Origin: Eublepharis macularius
Taxonomy: Eukaryota > Chordata > Lepidosauria > Squamata > Eublepharidae
Direction of reading: 5' to 3'
Assembly (NCBI RefSeq): GCF_028583425.1
Contig: NC_072796.1
Coordinates: forward strand, 125,771,464 to 125,835,463
DNA length: 64,000 nt
The notes under the pieces are model-generated. The model worked only from the letters and a program-made list of their open reading frames with translations. It was not told the DNA's origin and searched no databases. A program made the position numbers and the translations under genes. Shown piece after piece: positions 54,931 through 64,000 of the stretch (position 1 is its first letter; every line of letters starts with the position of its first letter).

Positions 54931-55150
54931 CCATGGTTAAATGGTAGTGCCTTTGCTTTGTATGCATGCAGAAGGTCCCAGGTGCAATCTTTGGTAACTC
55001 AAGTTAAAAAAAGAACAGGTAGGAGGTGATATGGAAAACCACGACCTGAGACCCTGGAGAACCACTGCCGGTCAGAGCTGACAATTGACCTTAATAGACC
55101 AAAGATCTGACTCAATCGAAGGCAGCTTTCTGGGTTTGTCCGTTTGCCGC
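54931..55150 (+). mobile_element. tRNA-derived SINE (GCATGCAGAAGGTCCCAGG type)
   Basis: ATGGTTAAATGGTAGTGC (A box region), GCATGCAGAAGGTCCCAGG, a B-box-like GGTGCAATC, then GAGACCCTGGAGAACC and GAAGGCAGCTTTC. The pol III boxes are degenerate, so it is not a tRNA gene. Confidence 0.7.
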
Positions 55151-55204
55151 ACTATGGTGATGGTGTGTCTTGCACCTGTGCTGGTAAGTGCCTCTGCAGA
55201 AGGG

Positions 55205-55254
55205 GTACACACACATGCACACATTTGCGCACGCGTGTGCGCACATACACACAC
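55205..55254. repeat. Alternating purine-pyrimidine tract
   Basis: About 50 bases of CA/TG/CG alternation with a central TGCGCACGCGTGTGCGCA, a sequence type able to adopt Z-DNA. Confidence 0.75.
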
Positions 55255-56224
55255 CTTTGAAAAATTGCCACAAAGAGGAGAGGGGTTTTTTGCAGCCGAT
55301 GGAACTATTTATAAAAAACACCTATCCCCACTCCCATTTGTTGTGAAGAAAATATGCACTATGCAACCGATCTGTTGCGTTATTTCTTTAGAAGACATCG
55401 GATATAAGAGTTTCATTACAAAGTGGAAAAGCCGACAGGGTGGAAAATTCAATTCAACCCACGTTTTAGTAAGATCTACATGACTACCAGTCTTTTAGAC
55501 GGACCAAATGGATATTTTTGCAGCCTTGTTTTAAATTGAACTTTCAGCAGCAACCATGCGATTGCTTAGAGAAGCGCCAGATAATATCAGATGGCTTCTG
55601 CAAAGATGCGATTGAAATGGGGTGGTGTATAGGAGAGGTAGTGTAGACTTGGGGCAAGTCAGCTGGAAAGCTGCACCTTTGAAATCTAAAAGCAGGACAC
55701 TGCTGCCTGAGTGTTTGAAATGGTTCATTCCTTTTTAAAATTTAACAGCGTTGACCAGATATACACCTGTCAAAGTATGCAATATATACAAGGCAAGTAA
55801 TTGCATCATAATGCCACTTCCCCGCTTAAAGTCACAGGTTGTGCTGCAGCCAGGCTCCAAATAGTCAATCAATAATTCAGCTGAGTTTCTAGTCACACGT
55901 ATGTTTCCCTCCTGTGTTCTTCTGTTCACCCGCGAGAATGGCCTCAGCTCCACACGCAGGGCAAAGAGGCACTCTGAGGCTTTTCTGCCGGCAAAACAGT
56001 GCAGAAGGAAGTCTGAACTTGAAGCCCCTTCCCCAGCTCTCTTAAGCCAAATGGAGCAAAGGATTGCTTTGAAGGTGAGTTCCCCTAATCATAATGTGAC
56101 TACAAGTCAGGTTGGGCACTCCTGACCTGACTCATGTCACATGTATCCAACCCCTTAACTCTGAATACAACCACTTGTTCAGTATCCCAAACAATTGATG
56201 GGCAGTATTCAGAGCAAGGTATGC
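55255..56224. other. Unassigned; one exon-like frame
   Basis: The frame 55901-56074 (RENGLSSTRRAKRHSEAFLP then QMEQRIALK) ends at a donor-like AAG followed by GTGAGT. No family is recognised and no firm acceptor is seen, so no gene is called. Confidence 0.3.
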
Positions 56225-56436
56225 AACCTCAGATGGCCCAAGCTACCCCAGTCTCAGACGCTAAGCAGGATCAGCCCTGGTTAGTACTCGGAGGAAAAAC
56301 CACCAGGGAAGACCAGGGTTACGACACAGAGGCAGGCAATGGCAAACCACTTCCGAACCTCTCTTGCCCTAAAATCCCTATGGAGTTTCCATAAATCGGC
56401 TGCGACTTGACGGCACTTTACATGCACACTGCAACC
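56225..56436 (+). mobile_element. 5S rRNA-derived SINE, sense
   Basis: GTCTCAGACGCTAAGCAGGA then TCAGCCCTGGTTAGTACTCGG follow the 5S rRNA internal control region. The body GGCAGGCAATGGCAAACCAC and the tail TCGGCTGCGACTTGACGGCA are not 5S. The order (5S head, unique body, tail) marks a 5S-type SINE. Confidence 0.75.
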
Positions 56437-56519
56437 TTGTATAATTAAAGATAGACAGTATGTCACAAGTCAGAGCAAGAATTCAACAAAGAGCCAGTAA
56501 AAAAAAAACATTCAATTTG

Positions 56520-57215
56520 CAGAAATACTGGATAGTAGTATATGCGAAAGAGATCTTGGGGTAAGAGTGGACTGTAAACTAAATATGAGCAGTCAGTGTG
56601 ATACAGTGGCAAAAAAGGCAAACTCAGTTTTGGGTTGTATCAAAGGGGCCATTACATCAAAATCGCAGGAGGTCATAGTCCCTCTCTGTACTGCCTTGGT
56701 CAGGCCATACCTGGAGTATTGTGTGCAGTTCTGGAGGCCCCACTTCAAAAAGGATGTGGACAAAATTGAGAAGGTGCAGAAGAGAGCAACGAGGATGATC
56801 AGGGATCTGGATCCAGCCCTAACGAGGAAAGGCTGAGGGCCTTGGGTTTGTTTCGTTTGGAGAAGAGGAGACTGAGGGTGGACATGATTGCTCTCTTTAA
56901 ATATTTGAAAGGCTGTCATTTGGAGGAGGGCAAGGAGCTGTTCCAGTTGGCAGCAGAGGGTAGGACCCAAAGCAACGGGCTTAAATTACATGTAGAAAGG
57001 TACCGGCTGGATATTAGGAAAAACTTTTTCATGGTCAGAGTAGTTTAGAGGTGGAATCAGCTGCCTAGGGAGGTAGTGAGCTCCCCTTCACTGGCGGTTT
57101 TCAAGAAGAGGCTGGACGAATATTTGTCAGGGATGCTTTAGGCTCATTCTGCATTGGGCAGAGGGTTGGACTAGAAGGTCTGTATGGCCCCTTCCAACTC
57201 TGTGATTCTGTGAAA
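56520..57215 (+). mobile_element. CR1 LINE 3' end, copy 2
   Basis: Same segment as copy 1 at 25430-26117: CKLNMSSQCDTVAKKANSVL and GCIKGAITSKSQEVIVPLCT, then LEYCVQFWRPHFKKDVDKIE, VQKRATRMIRDLDPAL. It ends TCTGTGATTCTGTGAA. It keeps bases that copy 1 has lost (LEYCVQFW), so it is closer to the source at that point. Confidence 0.85.
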
Positions 57216-57794
57216 TGAAACGATACTATTTAATATTACTTGTTGATTAATAATCCATTAAGTTTCCACATCCCAAACACTGGTTGTTGCAAGTATTGGG
57301 AAGGTGCACATGTGAGGTCTCCCAATAAGTAATACATATACACACCCTGCATTATTGTTTTAGTGCACTGGCATACATCTGGACATGGTTTGCATTACTG
57401 GCAGTTGTTTACCTCTGTGATCTCTATGCAACCCTTAAGCCCGGTAAGAATCTTTGCTTGCCATTCTTTTCAAAAATGGGATCTTCTAGCATCCTACCTA
57501 CCCCTCTGATATATCTTAACTTTTTCTTTTTAAAATTACCCTGCTTGGCTTTGTGCTGAACCACATTTCGCTCTAGAGTCATAAGTTGCAAATCTCTGAT
57601 TTGGAGTATCTGCAGAAGCTAGACCATGCAGAAGAACTACATGCATGGCTGCCATTTTTATGCATAATTTCCTGTCGTGCTAGGGATACATGTGTGAAAC
57701 TTTTGTTGTGTCTTTCACAGTATTAGAACTCATGGGCACCCAATGAGGTTGATCAGCAGTAGATTCAAGAAAGACCAAAGAAAGTACTCCTTTA
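57216..57794. other. Unassigned
   Basis: Nothing recognised. Confidence 0.35.
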
Positions 57795-58345
57795 TAGAGA
57801 TGAGCACGAACCTAAATATGAACCAAAACAAACCATGAACCAGCCCGGTTTGGGGTTCGCAAGCCAGGGTTCATGGAAGCTCGTTTCCACGAACTTCCAT
57901 GAACTGGACTACTGGTTCGTTTGGTTTGTATTAAAGGGCCAGTTTAAATGGCCATTTCCCCAGGGGGGAACTTTCCTGCTACTTGCAAGTGGCAGGGCCC
58001 TTTAAACCATCAGCTTGCAAGTGGCAGGGCCCTTTAAATGGCCCAACCCCTCACCCCCAGCCCCCCACTTACATTCCATCTGATGCTAGGGTGGTTGAGG
58101 CCTTCACCGCCCTGCAGGCCTATGCGGCAGTGGAGGGAAAGGGCCCTCCTGCCCCTCAAATGGCAGCTGCAGCTGCCATTTGAGGGACAGAAAGGAGGAA
58201 AAGGGCCCTCCTGCCCCTCAAATGGCAGCTGTGGCTGCCATTTGAGGGGTGGAAAGGGCATTTTTGGCCTTCTCTTCTGCTGCACGGGCCTGCAGGGCAG
58301 CGAAGGAGGCCTCCACCACCCCAGCATCAGAGGCAGTATGCCACT
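57795..58345. mobile_element. hAT-type MITE, TAGAGATGGGCA family, copy 4, right end unclear
   Basis: It starts TAGAGATGAGCACGAACC and has the GTTTAAATGGCCATTTCC block seen in copy 2, then two tandem CCTCAAATGGCAGCTG units (58157 and 58216). No matching right end or TSD is found, so it is rearranged or truncated. Confidence 0.5.
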
Positions 58346-58706
58346 CTGACTATCACTTGTTGGGATTGGGGGGTGTTTCATGCTGGCTCCTGCAAGCGAG
58401 ATGGTGCTAATCTAAACAGATCATTGGTTTGATCGAGCAATGCTTTTCTTATATACCAGGGTTCTAAACCTCCTTCCATGATCGTATGATTTAATCCGTA
58501 TAACTATATTAGGGCAATAAAGTGAAGTACAGAGTCTGATATCTTCATGAGCTTGTGCTTTATCAGAAATCCACCCAGCAGTTCTTCCCACTCCTTGTCC
58601 TGCTTCTGGCTGCCACCCAAATAAATGAGAGTCCCTGTAAAACAGAAAATAAGTAATCCAGGCTGGATCTGGGATCTACAGTTGTAACCAGATCAGAAGT
58701 TCATCC
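58346..58706. other. Unassigned
   Basis: Nothing recognised. Confidence 0.35.
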
Positions 58707-58712
58707 TTGTCC

Positions 58713-59010
<298 letters not shown>

Positions 59011-60009
59011 ATACAGAGATGAAAAACTTCTGCAACAGAATGTAAGTAATTTGACATGACATATTAAACAGAGACTACCCGGTAGGAGCATAGCTACACC
59101 AATGCACAATACCCTATAGTACAGTCTACAGTCCCTGTCTCTTTATCAAAGGGTCTCTCTGAGCCATGACTTAAAGCACAGCCTTATTATCTGGGTGAAA
59201 AAACCCTCTTGAAAAATTCAGTTTTGGATAGTCTGTGGAATGAGCCATGGTCAATTAAACAGAACGAACTATTGGAGATTACACTACTAGATTGACAGAA
59301 AAGTTTCCATTTTTAGGCCAAATTCAAAATACTGATACTTATTTTTAAGCTCTTTATATCATTGGTTCAGGATATTCGAGAGATTCCTTTCTTCTTAGTA
59401 CCCACACCCTTGAACACTGAAATCTGGCAGCAACCACCTGAGGGCTTTTTCTGTTACAGCTCTAAAACTGTGGAAACCTCTCCCATAAGAAATCTGCCAG
59501 ACTGGAGAACTGAAGTGCCTTGAAAACACTTTTTGACCAGATTTGCTTTTGATTGTTGAATATGGCAGTCAGAGTTGCTGTCATCACTTACCAGTGCCGT
59601 TTGAAATGATTTTATTGTTCTTTTTATTGCTTTTATTATGATTCTTTAATTGATTGTATTATTGTTCCTGGCCATGAAAGTAAAAAAAAAATTTGTAGAA
59701 AGGCGGTCTTGAAAATGCAGGCGGTTCAAATAAATAAAGCTCAGCATGCTATTAAATAAAATCAGTTCTGAATTTAGAGAAAACAATTTGCTAATATTTC
59801 TATGACTTTTTTTTAAAGAAAAGGTGCTCTCCTTTTTTTTACAGAAAAGGGCTCTTTTCTGGAATAAAGCTGAAGAAGAAGAAGAAAGGAGACAAGGGGT
59901 TAACCATCGCAAACAAAGGAGCCGTAGGTAAGACCTACTAGGTCAATATTACAGCAAACAAAGAACAAGCGTGAGGTGTCCTTATTCCTAACGTCACAGG
60001 GCAATTCAC
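59011..60009. other. Unassigned 1-kb stretch
   Basis: No gene or named repeat seen. Confidence 0.35.
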
Positions 60010-60012
60010 TCA

Positions 60013-60246
60013 GGGCCAAACTACAAGTGACACCTGACACCAGTTGGACACTTGTCAGCTTCCCTCAAGTTTTGATGGGAAATGTAGGCAGCTTGGCAGA
60101 ATGTTGGACAAGTGACAGTTGAAAAGTCCATTAGACAGCAGTTGGAGAGCCAAGCTGCAAGACCAGGACGCATACATTTCCCATCAAAACTTGAGGGAAG
60201 CTGAAAAGTGTCCAACCTGTGTCAGGCATCACTTGTAGTTTGGCCC
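60013..60246. mobile_element. Harbinger-type MITE, GAGCCAAGC family, copy 3
   Basis: GGGCCAAACTACAAGTGACA to CACTTGTAGTTTGGCCC, flanked by TCA on both sides (60010-60012 and 60247-60249). The interior is close to copy 1 at 7693. Confidence 0.75.
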
Positions 60247-60249
60247 TCA

Positions 60250-61080
60250 GTGGAGCCTCAGAAATAACTGATAAAGTGCCTAATACATGATCACCCAGAC
60301 CCGTCAACCCAGATGGGTGTTTCCAGATGGTTGGCTTTTCAAGTGTCAGGTGCAGTGAGTCAGCATGCTCAGATATGCAAGCCACGGAGGGAGGCTTAGT
60401 CAATGTATTCATTGACATGTGCTACCACTACCCCAGCAAATCTTGAAGTTTTCCTCTGATGGAGTGTCCGTAACAAGCTCCTTAGACTGGAAGAAGATGC
60501 CAGATGTTGCTGAAGTATGCACACCAATAATACTGGCCAGTATTTCTTGGCTATTTAACGTTTTCAGCCTCAGGCCCAGTTGTCAAGGCTGCAGACCAAA
60601 GGAGCTGGGGCTTGGGGAAAAAAGCAAGGTTAGGACAAAGACAAGGGTCAAAGCCGTGGAAGATCTCCCTTTGCTGTTCTGCTGTTCCTCTCAGCATGCA
60701 TACGAAGAGAGGCAGGAGTCATGGCAGCCTTGTTCTCTCTGCAAAAGCACCTTCCAAAGGGCAGCAAAAAGTGGGGAGCTTGTGACCCCAAAGGAAGGGC
60801 TCCAGAACCCACCTGAGAGTCCTCAACCCAGGAACTGAAGGCTGCTGCGCTAGGCTCCTTGTTTACAGATGACAAGTTCATTTCCCCCCTCCATTCACCA
60901 GGTGATCATGAAGACACTGACAGCCTCCAGCAAGAGATACCTACTGGTCAAGAAGGGGAAGAAGGAGAATTTATGTATGACGATGCGGCCTCAACCAGTA
61001 GCTTTGGTGCCTCAGGGTCTTGGAGGAAGAGGTATTGTGATGCTAAAGCACAAAGTGGCCCCTAGCCTTGGTGATTGTAG
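60250..61080. other. Unassigned; low-confidence exon-like segment
   Basis: The frame 60900-61050 (DHEDTDSLQQEIPTGQEGEE then FMYDDAASTSSFGA) is acidic and protein-like and follows a CACCAG that could be an acceptor. No domain is recognised and no clear donor follows. The 139-codon frame at 60419-60838 has no recognisable feature. Confidence 0.25.
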
Positions 61081-61089
61081 TGTTGTTTT

Positions 61090-61210
61090 TAAGAACATAC
61101 TGAACAGGCCAGTGGTCCATCTAGTTCAGCATCCTGTTTCACACAGCAGCCAAGCAGATACTCTGGAGGGCCAGCAACAGGGCATAGAGGCCGAGGCCTT
61201 CTATGATGCA
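61090..61210 (+). mobile_element. Dispersed amniote repeat (GGCCAGTGGTCCATCTAGTT)
   Basis: AGAACATACTGAACAGGCCA to CATAGAGGCCGAGGCCTTCT is a repeat I have seen widely in reptile sequence; a diverged copy is at 41385. Class uncertain. Confidence 0.45.
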
Positions 61211-61215
61211 GGCAA

Positions 61216-61662
61216 TGATACAAAAACAATTTACCTGAAAGAGCTTGTCTGTTAGTCATTGTTCTTATCCAGACTGCTGAAGGATGTACTTGTCAGCAAA
61301 GAATTGTCACCTCTAGACAAAACTGTCACTAGAAATAAGTCTAGGGTATGAGAGAATGATGGAAGGAGAATTAAGAATAGGCACTTGCAGAACGCATGGA
61401 GTGGAGAATGGACAGGCTGTCACAGGGGGAAAAGAAATTAATGAACTTGATTCAAACTTCATCGGTGTCAGAGAAAAGGCAGCTGCTGACTTGGATCGCT
61501 TTTATAGCTGTAGTTGCAAAATAAACATAGTGATATTTCTTATATGTCAAAGAAAGACAGTGGGATAAAGTGAAGTCTAGACCAGAAGCAGAAGTTCCCA
61601 GCAATTCTTCTTTTCTCTTTGGGTAGTTGATACAACTCGAATGGCCACCTCGTACATGAAAA
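61216..61662. other. Unassigned
   Basis: Nothing recognised. Confidence 0.35.
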
Positions 61663-61670
61663 TCTTAGTC

Positions 61671-62452
61671 CAGGGGTCCCTAACCTTTTTGACCCTATGG
61701 ACACATTTAGAATTTTGACACAGTGTGGTGGGCGCAGCCACAAAATGGCTGCTGCAGGAGGCATTGCCAGCACAAAATGGCTGCTACAGCTTACCTTCAG
61801 TCACACAGTAAAGATCCTTGTGCTGTGGAAGAAGCTTTTGCCAAAGCACTGTTTTTAAAAATCTGCATAGCCAATCAAATCTCCAATGGCTGATCAGAAG
61901 TAATGCTTGGCAAAAGGCCCACCTGGCCCCACTCACTTTCTAAAAACACTTGGTAGGCACCAGAAAAGGTATCAGCAGTAGAGATGGGCATGAACCAGAA
62001 AAAAACCCGAACCATGTGATTTGTGGTTCATCAAATTTCATGAACCACGAACTTTCACGAACCTGCCCCTGGTTCATGAACCAGTTTGTTTGGTTTGTGA
62101 AAATGGCACATCCAGGTCAGAAAATCATCAGTTCTGGGTCAGCAGAAGGTCACTTCTGGGCCAGCAGAAGTTCACTTCCGGGCCAGCAGAAGGTCTGCAG
62201 GAAGTCCATCCCCTGTTGCCTAGGAAACTGATTGATTGGCACCAGGCTGTCTGTAATGATGAACCAAAAAATGAACCAAACGAACCAGCCTAAAGTTCAT
62301 GGCGGTTCATCAGAAATGGGATCTGATGAACCGCTGGTTTGTGAACCACGAACCAGCCTGGTTCTTGCTTAATTTTGGTTTATATTTCGGTTCTTGCCCA
62401 TCTCTAATCAGCAGGCGCAATGGTGCTGATGGGCACCACACTGGAGACCTCA
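61671..62452. mobile_element. hAT-type element CAGGGGTCCCTAACC, with a second hAT inside
   Basis: It starts CAGGGGTCCCTAACCTTTTT and is flanked by a perfect 8-bp duplication TCTTAGTC (61663-61670 and 62453-62460). The right end is eroded. It is split by the TAGAGATGGGCA copy at 61979-62406. Confidence 0.7.
61979..62406. mobile_element. hAT-type MITE, TAGAGATGGGCA family, copy 3
   Basis: TAGAGATGGGCATGAACC to GGTTCTTGCCCATCTCTA with perfect 8-bp flanks ATCAGCAG. Dense GAACC/GGTTC motifs occur near both ends. It lies inside the older hAT element. Confidence 0.88.
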
Positions 62453-62460
62453 TCTTAGTC

Positions 62461-63179
62461 CAATCTTTGACTGAGCCAATTGGCACATTTAGGCCTGTCT
62501 GATCTGCCTTAATCTTTCTTAATCTCCAGAGTTGCAGAAAGATGTGTTTCCTAGCCCTTGAGATCTGTTTTGAGACATAACCTGAGATCTTTATACATGC
62601 ATTGAAATGCATTTCTTCTACCATTGAGTTATGGCCCCTTCACTATCCGATATTGGGGTAGACTTTGAACTATAGTAAAAGTATACTACACTTATAGCTC
62701 TTATTGGAAGAAGTAGAGAAATATGCTAAGCTAAGTCATGCTGCAAAAAGCTACCTTTTCCTAACGGCTGATGCTTATCCTTGTGTTCTGAACCACCAAC
62801 AGAGCAAAGGCAGTGTCGAAAGTCCATGAAGGGGAGCCCAAATCCCAGAATTATCAGGTAAAGTGCAAACCAATGGCATAATGTCTAATATTGGTTCGGT
62901 GCTACCAGGTCCAATGGAAAGCTGCATGCTATATGAACCCTTGTTCCCAGTCAAGTCTACACATCAAGTCTTAGTGACCATGTCCTGTTCTTGCCGGGGG
63001 TTCACTTTTTGGCAAGACCATATCCCATCTCAGTAGGACTGTACGAATATGCTCTTTGTATACCTTTTTGTAATATTTTTTGTTTTAACTGTTTTTCATT
63101 GCTTTGTTTCTTGAACCCACACACAAACCTGGCTTATACTCTCTCAGAACATGGACAGTCTTTTCTACTCTGACTAGCT
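62461..63179. other. Unassigned; SINE-like antisense segment near 62570-62640
   Basis: ATGCATTTCTTCTACCATTG then AGTTATGGCCCC is the reversed 5' part of the SINE type at 54931. Nothing else is recognised. Confidence 0.4.
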
Positions 63180-63249
63180 GTGGCTTTCCAGGGTCTTGGG
63201 CAAGAAGGACTTTCCTATCACCTGCTAGCTGATCCTTTTGTCACCTATG

Positions 63250-63780
63250 TGCTATGTCAGACTGCGTTTTGGCTAATGAATCACACCAGGCACTTGTTTG
63301 GGTTAGAAAGGGCCATAACTTTATTGATTACAGCTGGATGGAGCATTGGCCTGGCATCTGGGCACGGATCCCCGTTGGCATCGGAGGCCTGGCTGCTGTG
63401 CCAGTGGGAGGCTGGCATCACCCGCCAGCCTCCCACTGGCACACCTCGGCACACGTTGATCCATCGCCAGCCCTGTCTGGCAACCCTTGCTTCCAGATCT
63501 CTCAGTGTGAGCAGTCCCAAAGGCCCACTCACCCTGTTGTGATCTGGCCCAATTCCTCAATACCGCCAAACCCATAAAGTTGTGACAGTGCCCCCCTATA
63601 GTCCTTAATCAGCAGATGGTGGGCGGGTGACTTGCTGCTCCTGCGGATGCTCGGGTGGAAATGGTGCTGACCACCCGGCTGGACCAGCGGGGGATGGGCG
63701 CTCCTCCTCCTCCTCCAGGTAATCCCGCCTCCACTGCTTCCTGCACCTGGTGCCAACCCAGCTTGCCAGTGAGTCGCCAA
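63250..63780 (-). mobile_element. LTR-like repeat, copy 2 (inverted partner of 23.3-23.8 kb)
   Basis: Its reverse complement follows copy 1: AATCAATAAAGTTATGGCCC, GATGCCAACGGGGATCCGTG, TGTCACAACTTTATGGGTTT, GACTCACTGGCAAG. It holds its own short inverted repeat (CTGGCATCACCCGCCAG and neighbours, 63412-63440). Confidence 0.5.
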
Positions 63781-63784
63781 GCTT

Positions 63785-63870
63785 CCTCTTAAACTGGAAA
63801 GGCCAAGGAATGAACCCGAGACCTTTCACATGCAACACATGTGCTGTACCAAATAGCCAAGGCCCTTTTA
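63785..63870 (-). mobile_element. tRNA-derived SINE 5' part, antisense
   Basis: AATGAACCCGAGACCTTTCA, CATGCAACACATGTGCTGTA then ACCAAATAGCCAAGGCCC is the reversed A-to-B box region of the 54931-type SINE. Confidence 0.5.
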
Positions 63871-64000
63871 TACACTATTTTCACACTGTATGGCAGTTTA
63901 AAGACAATTTTTACTCCATATGCAGTTGTTGTGCCTTTTTATAATTCTATTTACACATAGCTGATGCAAAAACAGTTATCGTTTTTTATTTTATTTTTAT

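Noticed and set aside
55901..56074. A host exon ending at a GTGAGT donor
   Set aside because: The donor is good, but no convincing acceptor, domain or neighbouring exon was found.
56225..56436. A 5S rRNA gene
   Set aside because: Only the internal control region is 5S-like, it is diverged, and it is fused to a SINE body and tail.

Overview
The window reads as repeat-dense vertebrate nuclear DNA, most likely from a squamate reptile. The evidence is the mixture of repeats: Bov-B (RTE) LINE 3' ends, CR1 3' ends finishing in the ATTCTATGA-type tail, tRNA-derived and 5S rRNA-derived SINEs, and many short hAT and Harbinger-type MITEs with intact target-site duplications (TSDs). I cannot name the species. 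I recognise no host protein-coding exon, rRNA or functional tRNA.

Region 1-6589 is most of a two-gene PIF/Harbinger DNA transposon. The + strand carries the end of a Myb/SANT-type accessory protein gene, with three phase-compatible exons at 1-50, 864-950 and 2372-2835; its start lies before base 1. The - strand carries a complete two-exon transposase of the HARBI1/ALP1-like class: exon 1 at 6224-5589, exon 2 at 4355-3645, joined in phase 0, 448 residues, with an intact D-D-E triad. The genes converge on 2836-3644, where each has an AATAAA signal. A TATA box lies about 40 bp upstream of the transposase start. The element probably ends at 6589 with a terminus that recurs on two foldback MITEs further right (8155-8304 and 18248-18421). 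In this family the accessory protein is thought to carry the nuclease to the nucleus and to its ends; that role comes from family knowledge, not from this sequence.

Region 6590-64000 has no supported gene. It is a mosaic of transposable elements separated by unassigned sequence. Four MITE groups have 8-bp TSDs of hAT type, one has 3-bp TNA TSDs of Harbinger type, and there are CR1, Bov-B and restriction-like-endonuclease LINE fragments, several SINE families, an LTR-like repeat seen twice in opposite orientation, and long ATT, AAT and CTTT microsatellites. Several insertions are nested, so relative ages can be read: at 45499-46270 a palindromic MITE is split by Bov-B, itself split by a foldback retroposon.

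The most unusual signal is in two foldback families (10193-10412 and 53516-53838; and 21451, 33968, 42273, 46044). Their arms contain hammerhead-ribozyme-like cores (CTGANGA, hairpin, GAAA, then a UH site). Four of the elements have 9-12 bp TSDs, and in the second family one end is fixed while the other is variable. That pattern fits retrotransposition of a ribozyme-bearing RNA, as known for Penelope-like elements, better than a DNA MITE.
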